The notes beneath the pieces were generated by a model. It saw only the letters and a list, made by a program, of their open reading frames with translations, was not told where the DNA came from and did no database searches. Made by a program: the position numbers and the translations under genes. This document shows positions 48,725 through 58,046 of a stretch of 64,000 nucleotides of DNA, one piece after another (positions within the stretch are counted from its first letter, which is position 1; every line of letters starts with the position of its first letter). The DNA comes from Bradyrhizobiaceae bacterium PARB1 (GTDB taxonomy: Bacteria > Pseudomonadota > Alphaproteobacteria > Rhizobiales > Xanthobacteraceae): positions 884,194 to 948,193 of the forward strand of contig NKIY01000001.1 of assembly GCA_002256345.1 (NCBI GenBank), given 5' to 3'.

Positions 48725-49540
48725 ATGTCAAAAGGTACGAAGATATTTCGGAACCTGGCTGATATGACCCTCGCGAGCTTCGAAACGACCACGGACCACG
48801 CCATGACCTTCGCGGAACTCCCCGTCGACACCTGCGGCACGGCGGATTGCAAGCATGCCCGCGGTGCCTGCGAGGACTGCAAGGTTCGCCTGTTCAGCGT
48901 CTGCGCGGCATTGGACCCCGATGAGCTGGACGAACTCGATCGCCTCAGCCAGGTCAAGCTCTATCCCGCCAAGACCATGCTGTTCGATCAGGGCGCACAG
49001 GCTGGCGCCGTGTTCAATGTCACCGAAGGCGTCGTCCGCCTCTACAAGTCGCTGCCGGATGGTCGCCGCCAGATCGTCGGTTTCGCACTCCCCGGGGACT
49101 TCCTCGGCCTTGCGATGATGGACCGCTACGGCGTCGCCGCCGAGGCTGTGAGCCCGGTGCGGGTGTGTCGCTTCTCCCGCCAGGCATTCCTGAGCTATGT
49201 TGACGGCAAGCCGCATCTGCTGCGCCGGATGCATGAATTCGCCGGCCACGAACTGAGCCTCGCCCAGGATCAGATGCTTCTGCTCGGCCGCCGCAATGCG
49301 GACGAGAAGGTCGCGGCCTTCCTGCTCAACCTGCAGGCCCGCTACGCCCGCATCGGCCAGAAGTCGGTGACCGTGCCGCTGCCGATGAGCCGGCAGGACA
49401 TCGCCGATTATCTCGGCCTGACCATCGAGACCGTGAGCCGCACGCTGACCAAGCTCGCCAAGGAGAAGGCCCTCGTGGTGGTGCCGGATGGCGTCCGGTT
49501 GCTGTCGATGGAGCGGCTGGACGCGCTGGCGGCAACGTAG
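48725..49540 (+). CDS. CRP/FNR-family anaerobic regulator with N-terminal iron-sulfur cysteines
   Basis: A 271-residue transcription factor. N-terminus has the Cys cluster of oxygen-sensing FNR proteins: CGTADCKHARGACEDC (within residues about 37-52) and CAALDPDEL. Then the cyclic-nucleotide-like barrel (VFNVTEGVVRLYKSLPDGRR, QIVGFALPGDFLG), a dimerisation helix, and a C-terminal HTH with MSRQDIADYLGLTIETVSRT, LTKLAKEKALV (E-x-V-S-R for TTGAT recognition). This is the FnrN/AadR type. It should sense oxygen and activate genes for micro-aerobic or anaerobic growth. An FNR box lies directly in front. Confidence 0.9.
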   Translation: MSKGTKIFRNLADMTLASFETTTDHAMTFAELPVDTCGTADCKHARGACEDCKVRLFSVCAALDPDELDELDRLSQVKLYPAKTMLFDQGAQAGAVFNVTEGVVRLYKSLPDGRRQIVGFALPGDFLGLAMMDRYGVAAEAVSPVRVCRFSRQAFLSYVDGKPHLLRRMHEFAGHELSLAQDQMLLLGRRNADEKVAAFLLNLQARYARIGQKSVTVPLPMSRQDIADYLGLTIETVSRTLTKLAKEKALVVVPDGVRLLSMERLDALAAT

Positions 49541-49546
49541 TTCTAA

Positions 49547-49570
49547 CCTCTCCCTGCGGGCAGGGAGAGG
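49547..49570. terminator. Hairpin after the FNR-type gene
   Basis: CCTCTCCCTG-CGGG-CAGGGAGAGG is a perfect 10-base-pair stem directly after the regulator stop. No T-run follows, so termination is likely but not certain; the same sequence type is a common intergenic repeat. Confidence 0.6.
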
Positions 49571-49648
49571 CAAGACCGGGCTGCTTTGTCCCCTAAAACA
49601 TGCCATGACTCCCGCTCGGGCTTCGGCTCGCCGCTTTAAGGAGACTTC

Positions 49649-51298
49649 ATGGCTGCTCACGTCCATCCGCTGGCCGGCAAAACGATCGACCCCTCCCAGC
49701 TCGTGAACGTGCCGCGGCTCGTCTCGGCCTATTTCGCCGGCAAGCCCGATCCCTCCGTCGCCACCCAGCGCGTTGCCTTCGGCACCTCCGGCCATCGCGG
49801 CTCGGCGCTGCATAATTCCTTCAATGAGAATCATATTCTGGCTGTGAGCCAGGCGATCTGCGACTACCGCAAGAGCGCCGGCATCGACGGGCCGCTGTTT
49901 CTGGGCATCGACACCCACGCATTGGCCGAGCCGGCGCTGGTCTCGGCGCTGGAAGTGTTCGCCGCCAATGGCGTTCATGTGATGGTCGACAAGGACGGTG
50001 GCTATACGCCGACGCCGGTGATCTCTCACGCCATCCTCACTTACAACAAGGGCCGCAGCTCGGGCCTCGCCGACGGCGTCGTCGTCACGCCTTCGCACAA
50101 TCCGCCTGAAGACGGCGGCTTCAAATACAATCCGCCGAACGGCGGTCCGGCCGATACGGACATCACCGGCCTGATGGAGAAAGCCGCCAACGGTTTCCTC
50201 GAAGCCGACATGGCCGGTGTGAAGCGCATCCCGCTGGCGCGGGCTCGGGCATCCGAATTCGTCAAGCTCTACGACTACATTACGCCCTATGTCAGCGATC
50301 TCGCTGATGTCGTGGATATGGATGCGATCCGCGGCTCCGGTGTGAAGATCGGCATCGATCCGCTTGGCGGCGCCGGCGTGCATTACTGGGAGCCGGTGAT
50401 CGAGCGCTATAAGCTCGACGCCACGATCGTGAACACGGCGATCGATCCGACCTTCCGCTTCATGACGCTGGACTGGGACGGCAAGATCCGCATGGACTGT
50501 TCGTCGCCTTACGCGATGGCGCAGCTCATCAACATGCGCGACAGGTTCGACGTCGCTTTCGCCAATGACACCGACGCGGACCGCCACGGCATCGTCACCC
50601 GCACCGGCGGGCTGATGAATCCGAACCACTATCTGGCGACGTCGATCGACTATCTGTTCGCGCATCGCCCGAACTGGCGCAAGGATGCTGCGGTGGGCAA
50701 GACCATCGTCTCCAGCGCGATCATCGACCGTGTGGTGAAGAAGCTCGGCCGCAAGCTGGTGGAGACGCCGGTGGGCTTCAAGTGGTTCGTGAACGGCCTT
50801 GTCGACGGCTCATTCGGCTTCGGCGGTGAGGAGAGTGCCGGCGCGTCGTTCCTGCGCAAGGACGGAACAGTGTGGACCACGGACAAGGATGGTCTGATCC
50901 TCGGCCTGCTGGCCGCGGAGATCACCGCGGTGACCGGGGAAAATCCGAGCCAGCGTTTCGAGAAGCTGACGCAGGAATTCGGCACGCCCTATTACGAGCG
51001 CATCGACGCTGCGGCGACGCCGGAGCAGAAGAACGTGCTCAAGAAGGTGACGCCCGAGCAGATTGGCATGACGGAGCTTGCCGGCGATCCCGTCACAGTC
51101 ACCGAGAGCAAGGCCTCCGGCAACGGTCAATCGTTCGGCGGCATCAAGGTCTCGACCGCCAATGGCTGGTTCGCAGCGCGCCCGTCGGGGACCGAGGACG
51201 TCTACAAGATCTATGCGGAAAGCTTCCGCAACGAGGCGCATCTGAAGCAGATCCAGAGCGACGCGCAAGCGGCGATATCGAAGGTGTTCGCGAAGTAA
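49649..51298 (+). CDS. pgm: Phosphoglucomutase (alpha-D-glucose phosphate specific)
   Basis: A 549-residue enzyme that interconverts glucose 1-phosphate and glucose 6-phosphate. AAGGAGACTTC precedes the ATG. Domain order of the phosphohexomutase family is complete: [40 protein letters not shown] (phospho-serine), [15 protein letters not shown] (metal loop), [14 protein letters not shown] (sugar loop) and [18 protein letters not shown] (phosphate-binding). Length is normal. It links glycogen and cell-surface sugar synthesis to glycolysis. Confidence 0.95.
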   Translation: MAAHVHPLAGKTIDPSQLVNVPRLVSAYFAGKPDPSVATQRVAFGTSGHRGSALHNSFNENHILAVSQAICDYRKSAGIDGPLFLGIDTHALAEPALVSALEVFAANGVHVMVDKDGGYTPTPVISHAILTYNKGRSSGLADGVVVTPSHNPPEDGGFKYNPPNGGPADTDITGLMEKAANGFLEADMAGVKRIPLARARASEFVKLYDYITPYVSDLADVVDMDAIRGSGVKIGIDPLGGAGVHYWEPVIERYKLDATIVNTAIDPTFRFMTLDWDGKIRMDCSSPYAMAQLINMRDRFDVAFANDTDADRHGIVTRTGGLMNPNHYLATSIDYLFAHRPNWRKDAAVGKTIVSSAIIDRVVKKLGRKLVETPVGFKWFVNGLVDGSFGFGGEESAGASFLRKDGTVWTTDKDGLILGLLAAEITAVTGENPSQRFEKLTQEFGTPYYERIDAAATPEQKNVLKKVTPEQIGMTELAGDPVTVTESKASGNGQSFGGIKVSTANGWFAARPSGTEDVYKIYAESFRNEAHLKQIQSDAQAAISKVFAK

Positions 51299-51379
51299 CA
51301 ACGCTGAGGTTCCGGGGGCGTTCCGCCGCCCTCGGCGTCGGGCGCTGGCGAAAAGAAATAAGAAACGCGAGGAAATCCC

Positions 51380-52156
51380 ATGTCCCGTCGCCTCATCGAC
51401 ATCTCCGTTCCCCTGCAGAACGACGTTCCCGCCGATCCGCCGGGCAATCATCCCACCATCAATTATGTCGATCATCAGCAGGGCCTGCCGCGCATGCTGC
51501 AGTTCTTCGACGGGCTGAAGAAGGAAGACCTGCCGGACGGCGAGGGCTGGGCGGTGGAGCTGGTGCAGCTCTCGACTCACAACGGCACGCATCTCGATGC
51601 GCCCTGGCACTTCCATCCCACCATGAATCGCGGCGAGCGCTCATGGACCATCGACGAAGTGCCGCTGGAATGGTGTTTCCAGCCGGGTGTGAAGCTTGAC
51701 TTCCGACATTTGCCGGACGGCTATGTCGCTACCGCCAAGGACGTTGAAGAAGAACTCAAGCGTATCGGCCATACTTTGAGTCCGCTGGAGATCGTCGTCG
51801 TCAACACCTCCGCCGGCGTCAAATACGGCCAGCAGGATTACGTCACCTCTGGCTGCGGCATGGGCTATGAGGCCACCATGTATCTCTTGGAACGCGGCGT
51901 ACGTCTCACCGGTATCGACGGCTGGAGCTGGGACGCGCCGTTCGTCTACACCGCGAAAAAATATGCCGAGACCAAAGACGCCAGCCTGATCTGGGAAGGC
52001 CACAAGGCCGGCCGTCATATCGGCTATTGCCATATCGAGAAGCTGCACAATCTCGAGCAACTGCCGTCCACGGGTTTCATGGTGTCGTGCTTCCCGGTGA
52101 AGATCGAGAAGGCGTCGGCAGGATGGACCCGCGCGGTGGCGATTATCGACGACTGA
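51380..52156 (+). CDS. Cyclase/kynurenine-formamidase-like metal hydrolase
   Basis: A 258-residue protein. GAGGAAATCCC lies before the ATG. The metal site [16 protein letters not shown] (H-x-G-T-H-x-D-x-P-x-H) identifies the cyclase family (kynurenine formamidase, isatin hydrolase). Other family parts are [37 protein letters not shown] and [10 protein letters not shown]. Substrate unknown; kynurenine pathway genes are not nearby. Confidence 0.85.
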   Translation: MSRRLIDISVPLQNDVPADPPGNHPTINYVDHQQGLPRMLQFFDGLKKEDLPDGEGWAVELVQLSTHNGTHLDAPWHFHPTMNRGERSWTIDEVPLEWCFQPGVKLDFRHLPDGYVATAKDVEEELKRIGHTLSPLEIVVVNTSAGVKYGQQDYVTSGCGMGYEATMYLLERGVRLTGIDGWSWDAPFVYTAKKYAETKDASLIWEGHKAGRHIGYCHIEKLHNLEQLPSTGFMVSCFPVKIEKASAGWTRAVAIIDD

Positions 52157-52168
52157 GGTTGACCGTCC

Positions 52169-52960
52169 TCAGGTCGCGCTGAAGCCGCCATCCGCCGATA
52201 ACACATGGCCGACGATGTAGCCGGCATCGTCGGATGCGAGCCACACCACGGCTTCGGCGACTTCATGCGGCTGCCCCATGCGGCGGATCGGCAGACCGGC
52301 GGCAACTGCCGACATGTCCGCGATCCCCGAGGCGAGCATCATGTCGGTAACCACGCGGCCCGGCGCCACCGCATTGATGCGGATGCCGCGCGGCCCGCAT
52401 TCCATCGCAGCCGAACGCATCAGCGAGATCACCGCTGCTTTCGATGCGGAATACAGCGCGAGGCCGGGATTGGGATTGCGGATGCCGCTCACCGACGCAT
52501 TGATGACGATGCGGCCGCCGCCATTCAGCTCCATGGCCTGGATCTGATGCTTCAGGCCAAGAAACACCGAGCGGACATTGGCATCGAACACAGTGTCATA
52601 GACCGCGCTGGTCTGCTGCTCGACCGACGCGCGCCGTTCCTGATAACCGGCATTGTTGAAGGCAACATCGAGCCGCCCGAAACGGGACATCACGGCCTGC
52701 ACCAGACTGGCGACCTCGGCCTCTTCGGTCACATCGGTGCGGACGAACAGCGTCTCGGTGCCGAACCGACCGCAGTCTTCGGCGGCCGCCTCTCCCTCGG
52801 CCACGCGACGGCCTGCGATCACCACGGCAGCTGCGCCTTCCTGCGCCATCAGCAGCGCAGCTGCCCGGCCGATGCCGGTGCCGCCGCCGGTCACGAGGCA
52901 GATGCGTCCGGCCATGCGGTCGCGAGCGCGGAACTGGGCTGCGCTGGTTGTCATGGTCAT
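52169..52960 (-). CDS. Short-chain dehydrogenase/reductase
   Basis: A 263-residue NAD(P)-dependent enzyme of the classical SDR type: GRICLVTGGGTGIGRAAALL (T-G-x3-G-x-G), FNNAGYQERRA (N-N-A-G), VINASVSGIRNPNPG (Ser), LALYSASKAAVISLMRSAAM (Y-x3-K), and the C-terminal HVLSADGGFSAT. Substrate unknown. Start is the ATG pair at 52954/52960. Divergent from the MarR gene with a palindrome between them, so it is probably repressed by that protein. Confidence 0.9.
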   Translation of the reverse strand: MTMTTSAAQFRARDRMAGRICLVTGGGTGIGRAAALLMAQEGAAAVVIAGRRVAEGEAAAEDCGRFGTETLFVRTDVTEEAEVASLVQAVMSRFGRLDVAFNNAGYQERRASVEQQTSAVYDTVFDANVRSVFLGLKHQIQAMELNGGGRIVINASVSGIRNPNPGLALYSASKAAVISLMRSAAMECGPRGIRINAVAPGRVVTDMMLASGIADMSAVAAGLPIRRMGQPHEVAEAVVWLASDDAGYIVGHVLSADGGFSAT

Positions 52961-53007
52961 TCCTTGCATTGATCGTGCTAACATGATCGCTATTCGTCGT
53001 CAGCAAT

Positions 53008-53028
53008 ATAGTTGTATCGTGCAACTAT
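53008..53028. promoter_or_regulatory. Palindromic operator between SDR and MarR genes
   Basis: ATAGTTG-TATCGTG-CAACTAT, 7-base arms with a 7-base spacer, in the short gap between two divergent starts. Size and place match a MarR-family binding site controlling both genes. Confidence 0.7.
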
Positions 53029-53045
53029 CGTCAAGGAGCCCGCGA

Positions 53046-53528
53046 TTGTCCGATGTTGACGCCGATTTGATCGATCACATCCGCGCCGCGTCGCGTCTGA
53101 TGGTGCGCGAACTCGGCTTCATGCAGGCAACGGTTGCAGCGACCGGCTATCCGCCATCGGCGGTGCATGCGTTGCTGGAAATAGGCGCGCGCGAAGCGAT
53201 GACCGCAGTCGAACTGTCGGCGTTTCTCGGCCTGGAGAAATCCAGCGTCAGCCGGATGATCCGCAAGCTGATCGACGCCGGTGAGCTGAAGGAAGCCGCC
53301 AGCGCCGGCGACGGCCGCCTCAAGCGGCTGCTGCTCACGGCCAAGGGGCGGCGTACCCGCGAGGCCATCGAGGCCTATGGGCAGCGGCAGGTCACCAATG
53401 CCTTGCAGCAATTGACCCCAGCGCAGCGTCAGAAGGTGGCGGAAGGTCTGGGGCTCTATGCCGAGGCACTGGAAGCGCATCGGCTGGATGCACAGACGCC
53501 GGACCGGACATTGGCCAGACGGCCTTGA
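53046..53528 (+). CDS. MarR-family transcriptional regulator
   Basis: A 160-residue winged-helix repressor. The TTG at 53046 is preferred because AAGGAG sits eight bases before it and because an earlier ATG (52983) would place the operator inside the gene. Features: IRAASRLMVRELGFMQATVA, REAMTAVELSAFLGLEKSSV (recognition helix region), SRMIRKLIDAGELKEAASAG, DGRLKRLLLTAKGRRTREAI. The wing D-G-R-x-K-R-L-x-L-T is typical. It probably senses a small molecule handled by the neighbouring SDR. Confidence 0.85.
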   Translation: MSDVDADLIDHIRAASRLMVRELGFMQATVAATGYPPSAVHALLEIGAREAMTAVELSAFLGLEKSSVSRMIRKLIDAGELKEAASAGDGRLKRLLLTAKGRRTREAIEAYGQRQVTNALQQLTPAQRQKVAEGLGLYAEALEAHRLDAQTPDRTLARRP

Positions 53529-53622
53529 ATCGCTACAGTCGAATACGGCACACGTGACAGGCTTGACTGGTTCGCGCCGTGCAAAAGCAAGTCGTGCCAA
53601 AGCAAAAAGAAACAGGGATGGA

Positions 53623-55365
53623 ATGATGCCGGACCACAAGAAGACCCCCGACCAACTCCGCAGCGCCCGCTGGTTTGCGCCGGATGATCTGCGCTCCTTC
53701 GGTCATCGCTCGCGCGCGATGCAGCAGGGTTATGCGCCGGAGGAGTGGAAGGGCCGGCCGGTCATCGCGATCCTGAATACGTGGTCGGAAGCACAACCCT
53801 GCCACATGCATTTCAAGACCCGCGTGGACGATGTGAAGCGCGGCATCCTGATGGCCGGCGGTTTTCCGATGGAGTTGCCGGCGCTATCGTTGTCGGAGAG
53901 CTTCCTCAAGCCGACGACGATGCTCTATCGCAACATGCTGGCGATGGATGCGGAGGAGCTGCTGCGCGGCCATCCCGTGGATGGCGTGGTGCTCATGGGC
54001 GGCTGCGACAAGACCACGCCGGGCCTGCTGCTGGGCGCCACCTCCGCCGGTTATCCCGCCATCTATCTGCCAGCCGGCCCGATGCTGCGCGGCAACTGGA
54101 AGGGCAAGACGCTCGGTTCCGGCTCCGATGGCTGGAAATACTGGGACGAGCGCCGCGCCGGCAACATCTCCGAAAAAGAGTGGCTAGAAGTCGAAGGCGG
54201 CATCGCCCGCAGTTATGGCACCTGCATGACCATGGGCACGGCTTCGACCATGACCGCGATCGCGGAGAGCATCGGCATGTCGCTGCCCGGCGCGTCGTCG
54301 ATTCCCGCGGCGGATGCCGGCCACATCCGCATGGCGTCGGCCTGCGGTCGCCGCATCGTCGAGATGGTGTGGGAGGATCTCACGCCCGCCAAGATCCAGA
54401 CGCGAAAGGCGTTCGAGAATGCCATCACCGTGGCGATGGCCATGGGTTGCTCCACGAATGCGATCATCCATCTGATCGCGCAGGCGCGCCGCGCCGGGCA
54501 GGATATCGGCCTCGACGACTTCGAGCGCGCCAGCCGCAAGGTGCCTGTCATCGCCAATGTGCGCCCGTCCGGCGACACCTATCTGATGGAAGATTTCTTC
54601 TATGCCGGCGGCCTGCCGGGCCTGATGAATCGCGTCAAGGATCACCTGCATCTCGATGTGATGACCGTCACCGGCAAGACGCTCGGCGAAAATATCGCCG
54701 GCGCGGAAGTTCACAACGACGATGTGATCCGCACCGTGGAGAATGCAATCTATGCTGAAGGCGCGCTCGCGGTGCTGAAGGGCAATCTCGCCCCCGATGG
54801 TTGCGTGATCAAGCCTTCGGCTTGCGATCCGCGTTTTCTCAAACATACCGGTCCGGCGCTGGTGTTCGATGACTATCCGAGCATGAAGAAGGCGATTGAC
54901 GATGAGAGTCTCGACGTCACGGCCGATCATGTGCTGATCCTGCGCAATGCCGGCCCGCAGGGCGGCCCGGGTATGCCGGAATGGGGCATGCTGCCGATCC
55001 CGAAAAAGCTGGTGAAGCAGGGCGTGCGCGACATGGTGCGCATTTCCGATGCGCGCATGAGTGGCACCAGCTACGGCGCCTGCATCCTGCATGTGGCACC
55101 GGAATCCTTCATCGGCGGACCGTTGGCCCTGGTGCAGAACGGCGACATGATCACGCTCGACGTTGATGCGCGCACGATCAATCTCGATATTTCGAACGAG
55201 GAGATGGCCAAGCGTCGCGCCGCGTGGAAGGCGCCGGAGAAGAATTATGAGCGCGGCTATGGCTGGATGTTCTCGAAACATATCCAGCAGGCCAATGAGG
55301 GCTGCGACTTCGACTTCCTGCGCAGCGATTTCGGTGGCCCGGTGAAGGAGCCGTCGATCTATTAG
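53623..55365 (+). CDS. IlvD/Edd family dehydratase (sugar-acid dehydratase type)
   Basis: A 580-residue iron-sulfur dehydratase. The three cluster Cys are visible: EAQPCHMHFKTR, MGGCDKTTPGLLLGAT and SYGTCMTMGTASTMTAIAES. The active-site Lys/Ser region is present in RISDARMSGTSYGACILHVA. The start R-S-x-x-W-F (SARWFAPDDLRSFGHRSR) and the length fit the arabonate/xylonate dehydratase branch rather than IlvD itself, which is inference. It removes water from a dihydroxy or sugar acid. ATG pair at 53623/53626. Confidence 0.85.
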   Translation: MMPDHKKTPDQLRSARWFAPDDLRSFGHRSRAMQQGYAPEEWKGRPVIAILNTWSEAQPCHMHFKTRVDDVKRGILMAGGFPMELPALSLSESFLKPTTMLYRNMLAMDAEELLRGHPVDGVVLMGGCDKTTPGLLLGATSAGYPAIYLPAGPMLRGNWKGKTLGSGSDGWKYWDERRAGNISEKEWLEVEGGIARSYGTCMTMGTASTMTAIAESIGMSLPGASSIPAADAGHIRMASACGRRIVEMVWEDLTPAKIQTRKAFENAITVAMAMGCSTNAIIHLIAQARRAGQDIGLDDFERASRKVPVIANVRPSGDTYLMEDFFYAGGLPGLMNRVKDHLHLDVMTVTGKTLGENIAGAEVHNDDVIRTVENAIYAEGALAVLKGNLAPDGCVIKPSACDPRFLKHTGPALVFDDYPSMKKAIDDESLDVTADHVLILRNAGPQGGPGMPEWGMLPIPKKLVKQGVRDMVRISDARMSGTSYGACILHVAPESFIGGPLALVQNGDMITLDVDARTINLDISNEEMAKRRAAWKAPEKNYERGYGWMFSKHIQQANEGCDFDFLRSDFGGPVKEPSIY

Positions 55366-55450
55366 TAGGGCGGATTAGCCGAAGGCGTAATCCGCCGCTC
55401 TTCGCAACACAGAGGCGGCCGGCGGATTACGCTTCGCTAATCCGCCCTAC
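55365..55450. repeat. Intergenic inverted repeat GTAGGGCGGATTAGC...
   Basis: Left arm at 55365-55397 and inverted right arm at 55420-55450 share GTAGGGCGGATTAGC and GTAATCCGCCG. This motif is a widespread bacterial intergenic repeat. It begins at the stop of the dehydratase and may act as a transcript-ending hairpin for the two convergent genes. Confidence 0.75.
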
Positions 55451-55478
55451 GGCAAGGTCGTGCGAATTGTCGGCCGCT

Positions 55479-57140
55479 TCAGTTCACCCGCGAAATCCGG
55501 TCCACGAGACCGGGTGACACCGGGCTGTTGGTGCGCAGATAGGCGCTGAGTGCATCGACGTCATAGGCGCCGATCACTGGATCCTTGCCGTCCTTCAACA
55601 CGGTGAATCCATCGCCGCCGACAGCGAGGAAATTGTTGACCGTGACACGATAGGTACCGGCGGGATCAATCGGCACACCGCCGAGTTTCATGCTGTCGGC
55701 GACGATCCGGTTGCCGTCGCTGCCGGCATTGTCCCATGTATAGCTGAAGCCCCTGGAGACCTGCAGGATGCGCGGGCGTTTCGGATCGCGCCATTGCTGC
55801 TCCAGCATTGCCTTGATCTGCGCACCGGTGAGCGTCAGTGTGACGAGCTGGTTGCGGAATGGCTGTGCGGCGAAGACGTCGCCATAGGAGACCTCGGCAT
55901 CTGGCTTCTTGATGATGTCGCCACGAATGCCGCCCGGATTGGTGAAGGCGATGACGGCGCGTCCGCTGTCCTGCGCAGAGGTAGCCGCAAGATGAGCATC
56001 GGCAATGACGTCGCCGAGCGGACTTTCGCCGGTCTCCATATTCGGCATCCGCGATAGCGTCGCAGTGATGACACCCGCGGGCTGTGCGGCGATCGGGCCC
56101 GCGACCTTGTCATAGGCAGCGAGCAGCGCCGTCTGCGCGGAATCCGCGGGCAGGGACGTATGCACGATGACGTTGTTTGCCTTTGCGCTGACGATGTCGC
56201 GCGTGCTGCGGTCGAGCTTGAGATCGATTTTCGTGATGAGCGTGCCGTATTTGTCGCCGGAGGTGACGAGGCGACCGTCGATCTCGCATGTATAGGCACG
56301 ATGCGTATGGCCACTGATGACCAGGTCCACCGCCTTGTCGAACTTCTTGACGATATCGACGATGGGACCGGAAATGCCCGGACATTCATTGTAGTCGCCG
56401 GTGGGAAAGCCGCCTTCGTGGATCAGAACCACAATGGCCTCGACGCCCTTGGCCTTGAGTTCGGGTACCAGCGCATTCACTGTTTCGGCCTCATCGCGAA
56501 ATTCGAGGCCGGCAATGCCCGGCGGGGCGACGAGATTGGGCGTGCTCTTGAGCGTCAGGCCGATGAAGGCGATGGGGACGCCTTCGAAATCTCTGATCTC
56601 GTAAGGCGGGAGCAGCGGCTTGCCAGTCTTCGTGTCGATGGTGCTGGCGGCAAGATAGCGGAACGTCGCGCCCTGGAAGGGATGCGGCCCCTTGCAACCG
56701 TCGACGGGATGGCAGCCGCCGTTCTGCATGCGCAGAAGTTCCTCGCGGCCTTCGTCGAATTCGTGATTGCCGACGGATGCGATCTCCAGTCCCATCATGG
56801 ACAGCGCCTCGATGGTCGGTTCGTCATGAAACAGTGCGGAGAGAAATGGACTTGCGCCGATCAGATCGCCGGCGGCGACAAAGGCGGTGTTCTTCTTTTC
56901 CGCACGCAGCTGCTTCACCAGCGTTGCCATATGCTCGGCGCCGCCCGCTGGAACGGTGATCTTCTTCGTCCTGTCGGCGGGGTCGTCGATAACGATGCCG
57001 CCGGGGGCGGGGCGCAGATAACCGTGAAAGTCGTTGATTGCGAGCAGCGTGACATCGACCGGTTCGGTCGATGTCTGGGCATGGGCGAACGGCGCGCAGA
57101 ACAGCGAGGCAGCAGCGAGTATCGCGTGGAGTCGGGTCAT
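55479..57140 (-). CDS. Periplasmic 5'-nucleotidase / cyclic phosphodiesterase (UshA-like)
   Basis: A 553-residue exported enzyme. Signal peptide TRLHAILAAASLFCAPFAHA. N-terminal metallophosphoesterase domain: LLAINDFHGYL (D-x-H), FVAAGDLIGASPF, VGNHEFDEGREEL (G-N-H-E-F-D-E-G), LVISGHTHRAYT (G-H-T-H). C-terminal nucleotide-binding domain: ITATLSRMPNMETGESPLGD, ITFTNPGGIRGD-like FTNPGGIRGDI, and TYRVTVNNFLAVGGDGF. It frees phosphate and nucleosides from nucleotides outside the cell. Full length. Confidence 0.9.
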   Translation of the reverse strand: MTRLHAILAAASLFCAPFAHAQTSTEPVDVTLLAINDFHGYLRPAPGGIVIDDPADRTKKITVPAGGAEHMATLVKQLRAEKKNTAFVAAGDLIGASPFLSALFHDEPTIEALSMMGLEIASVGNHEFDEGREELLRMQNGGCHPVDGCKGPHPFQGATFRYLAASTIDTKTGKPLLPPYEIRDFEGVPIAFIGLTLKSTPNLVAPPGIAGLEFRDEAETVNALVPELKAKGVEAIVVLIHEGGFPTGDYNECPGISGPIVDIVKKFDKAVDLVISGHTHRAYTCEIDGRLVTSGDKYGTLITKIDLKLDRSTRDIVSAKANNVIVHTSLPADSAQTALLAAYDKVAGPIAAQPAGVITATLSRMPNMETGESPLGDVIADAHLAATSAQDSGRAVIAFTNPGGIRGDIIKKPDAEVSYGDVFAAQPFRNQLVTLTLTGAQIKAMLEQQWRDPKRPRILQVSRGFSYTWDNAGSDGNRIVADSMKLGGVPIDPAGTYRVTVNNFLAVGGDGFTVLKDGKDPVIGAYDVDALSAYLRTNSPVSPGLVDRISRVN

Positions 57141-57164
57141 GCCGTTTCGTTTAAGGCAGGAATG

Positions 57165-57929
57165 TTACGCTTTCTTGCGCGTGAAAAACGCCTGGAACGC
57201 GGCAATCGCCTCCTGCGATTTCATACGCTCGCCGAACAGGTGGCTCTCCTGATCGATGCGGCGGGTGAGGTCTTCCGGCGGTAGTTTGAGCAGTTTGCGC
57301 GAGATCGCCACGGCTTCGGCCGGCAGCGCGCAGATTTCACGCGCGACCTTGCGAGCCTCGACTTCCGTATGGCCCGGCGCGACGACCTCATTGACGAAGC
57401 CGGCGGTACGCGCATCTTCCGCATGCATGGTGCGGCCCATCACCAGCGTGGCGAACGCACGTTGGTGGCCCATGGTGCGCGGGAACAGCAGGCTCGAAGC
57501 GCCTTCCGGCACCAGGCCGAGATGGATAAAGGGCGTCGTGAAGGTGGCGGTAGTGGAGGCCAGCACGTAGTCGCAGTGGAACAACATGGTCGTGCCAATG
57601 CCGATGGCGATGCCATCCACGGCAGCGATGATCGGCTTGGTGTTATGGGCCAGCGAATAGAGGAACTTGATCGCGTTCGAAGAGCGAAATTCCGCCGAGC
57701 GGGCGTCCGTGCCGTCTTTCAGAAAATCCTGCAGATCGTTACCAGCGGTGAAGACACCGGAGCCGCCGGTGATGATGAAGCAGCGGATGTCCGGATTGTT
57801 CTGCGCGGTGTCGATGGCGTCCGACATGGCGCGATACATGTCCTGGGTGAGCGCATTCTTCTTTTCCGGCCGGCGCAGCGTGATCACGCGCGTCGCTTCT
57901 TCGTCGGTCACGATCAGATGTTCGGTCAT
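57165..57929 (-). CDS. Enoyl-CoA hydratase/isomerase family protein
   Basis: A 254-residue crotonase-fold protein: VITLRRPEKKNALTQDMYRA, FIITGGSGVFTAGNDLQDFL (first oxyanion part), KPIIAAVDGIAIGIGTTMLF (second part), FTTPFIHLGLVPEGASSLLF, AGFVNEVVAPG. The Glu in VPEGAS is one of the two catalytic Glu; the first position is G rather than E, so isomerase or other crotonase chemistry is possible. Start at 57929 after GGGGACGAC. Probably fatty acid or ring-acid beta-oxidation, with the acyl-CoA dehydrogenase upstream. Confidence 0.85.
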   Translation of the reverse strand: MTEHLIVTDEEATRVITLRRPEKKNALTQDMYRAMSDAIDTAQNNPDIRCFIITGGSGVFTAGNDLQDFLKDGTDARSAEFRSSNAIKFLYSLAHNTKPIIAAVDGIAIGIGTTMLFHCDYVLASTTATFTTPFIHLGLVPEGASSLLFPRTMGHQRAFATLVMGRTMHAEDARTAGFVNEVVAPGHTEVEARKVAREICALPAEAVAISRKLLKLPPEDLTRRIDQESHLFGERMKSQEAIAAFQAFFTRKKA

Positions 57930-58046
57930 GTCGTCCCCTTGGCCCGTCCCATTCGTCATCATGCGCGCGGCACTGCGTGCATCAGCATCTTACGGCTCGG
58001 ACATTACATCAATCCGAACCGGCGGATAGTTGGAAATGCGTATCGC

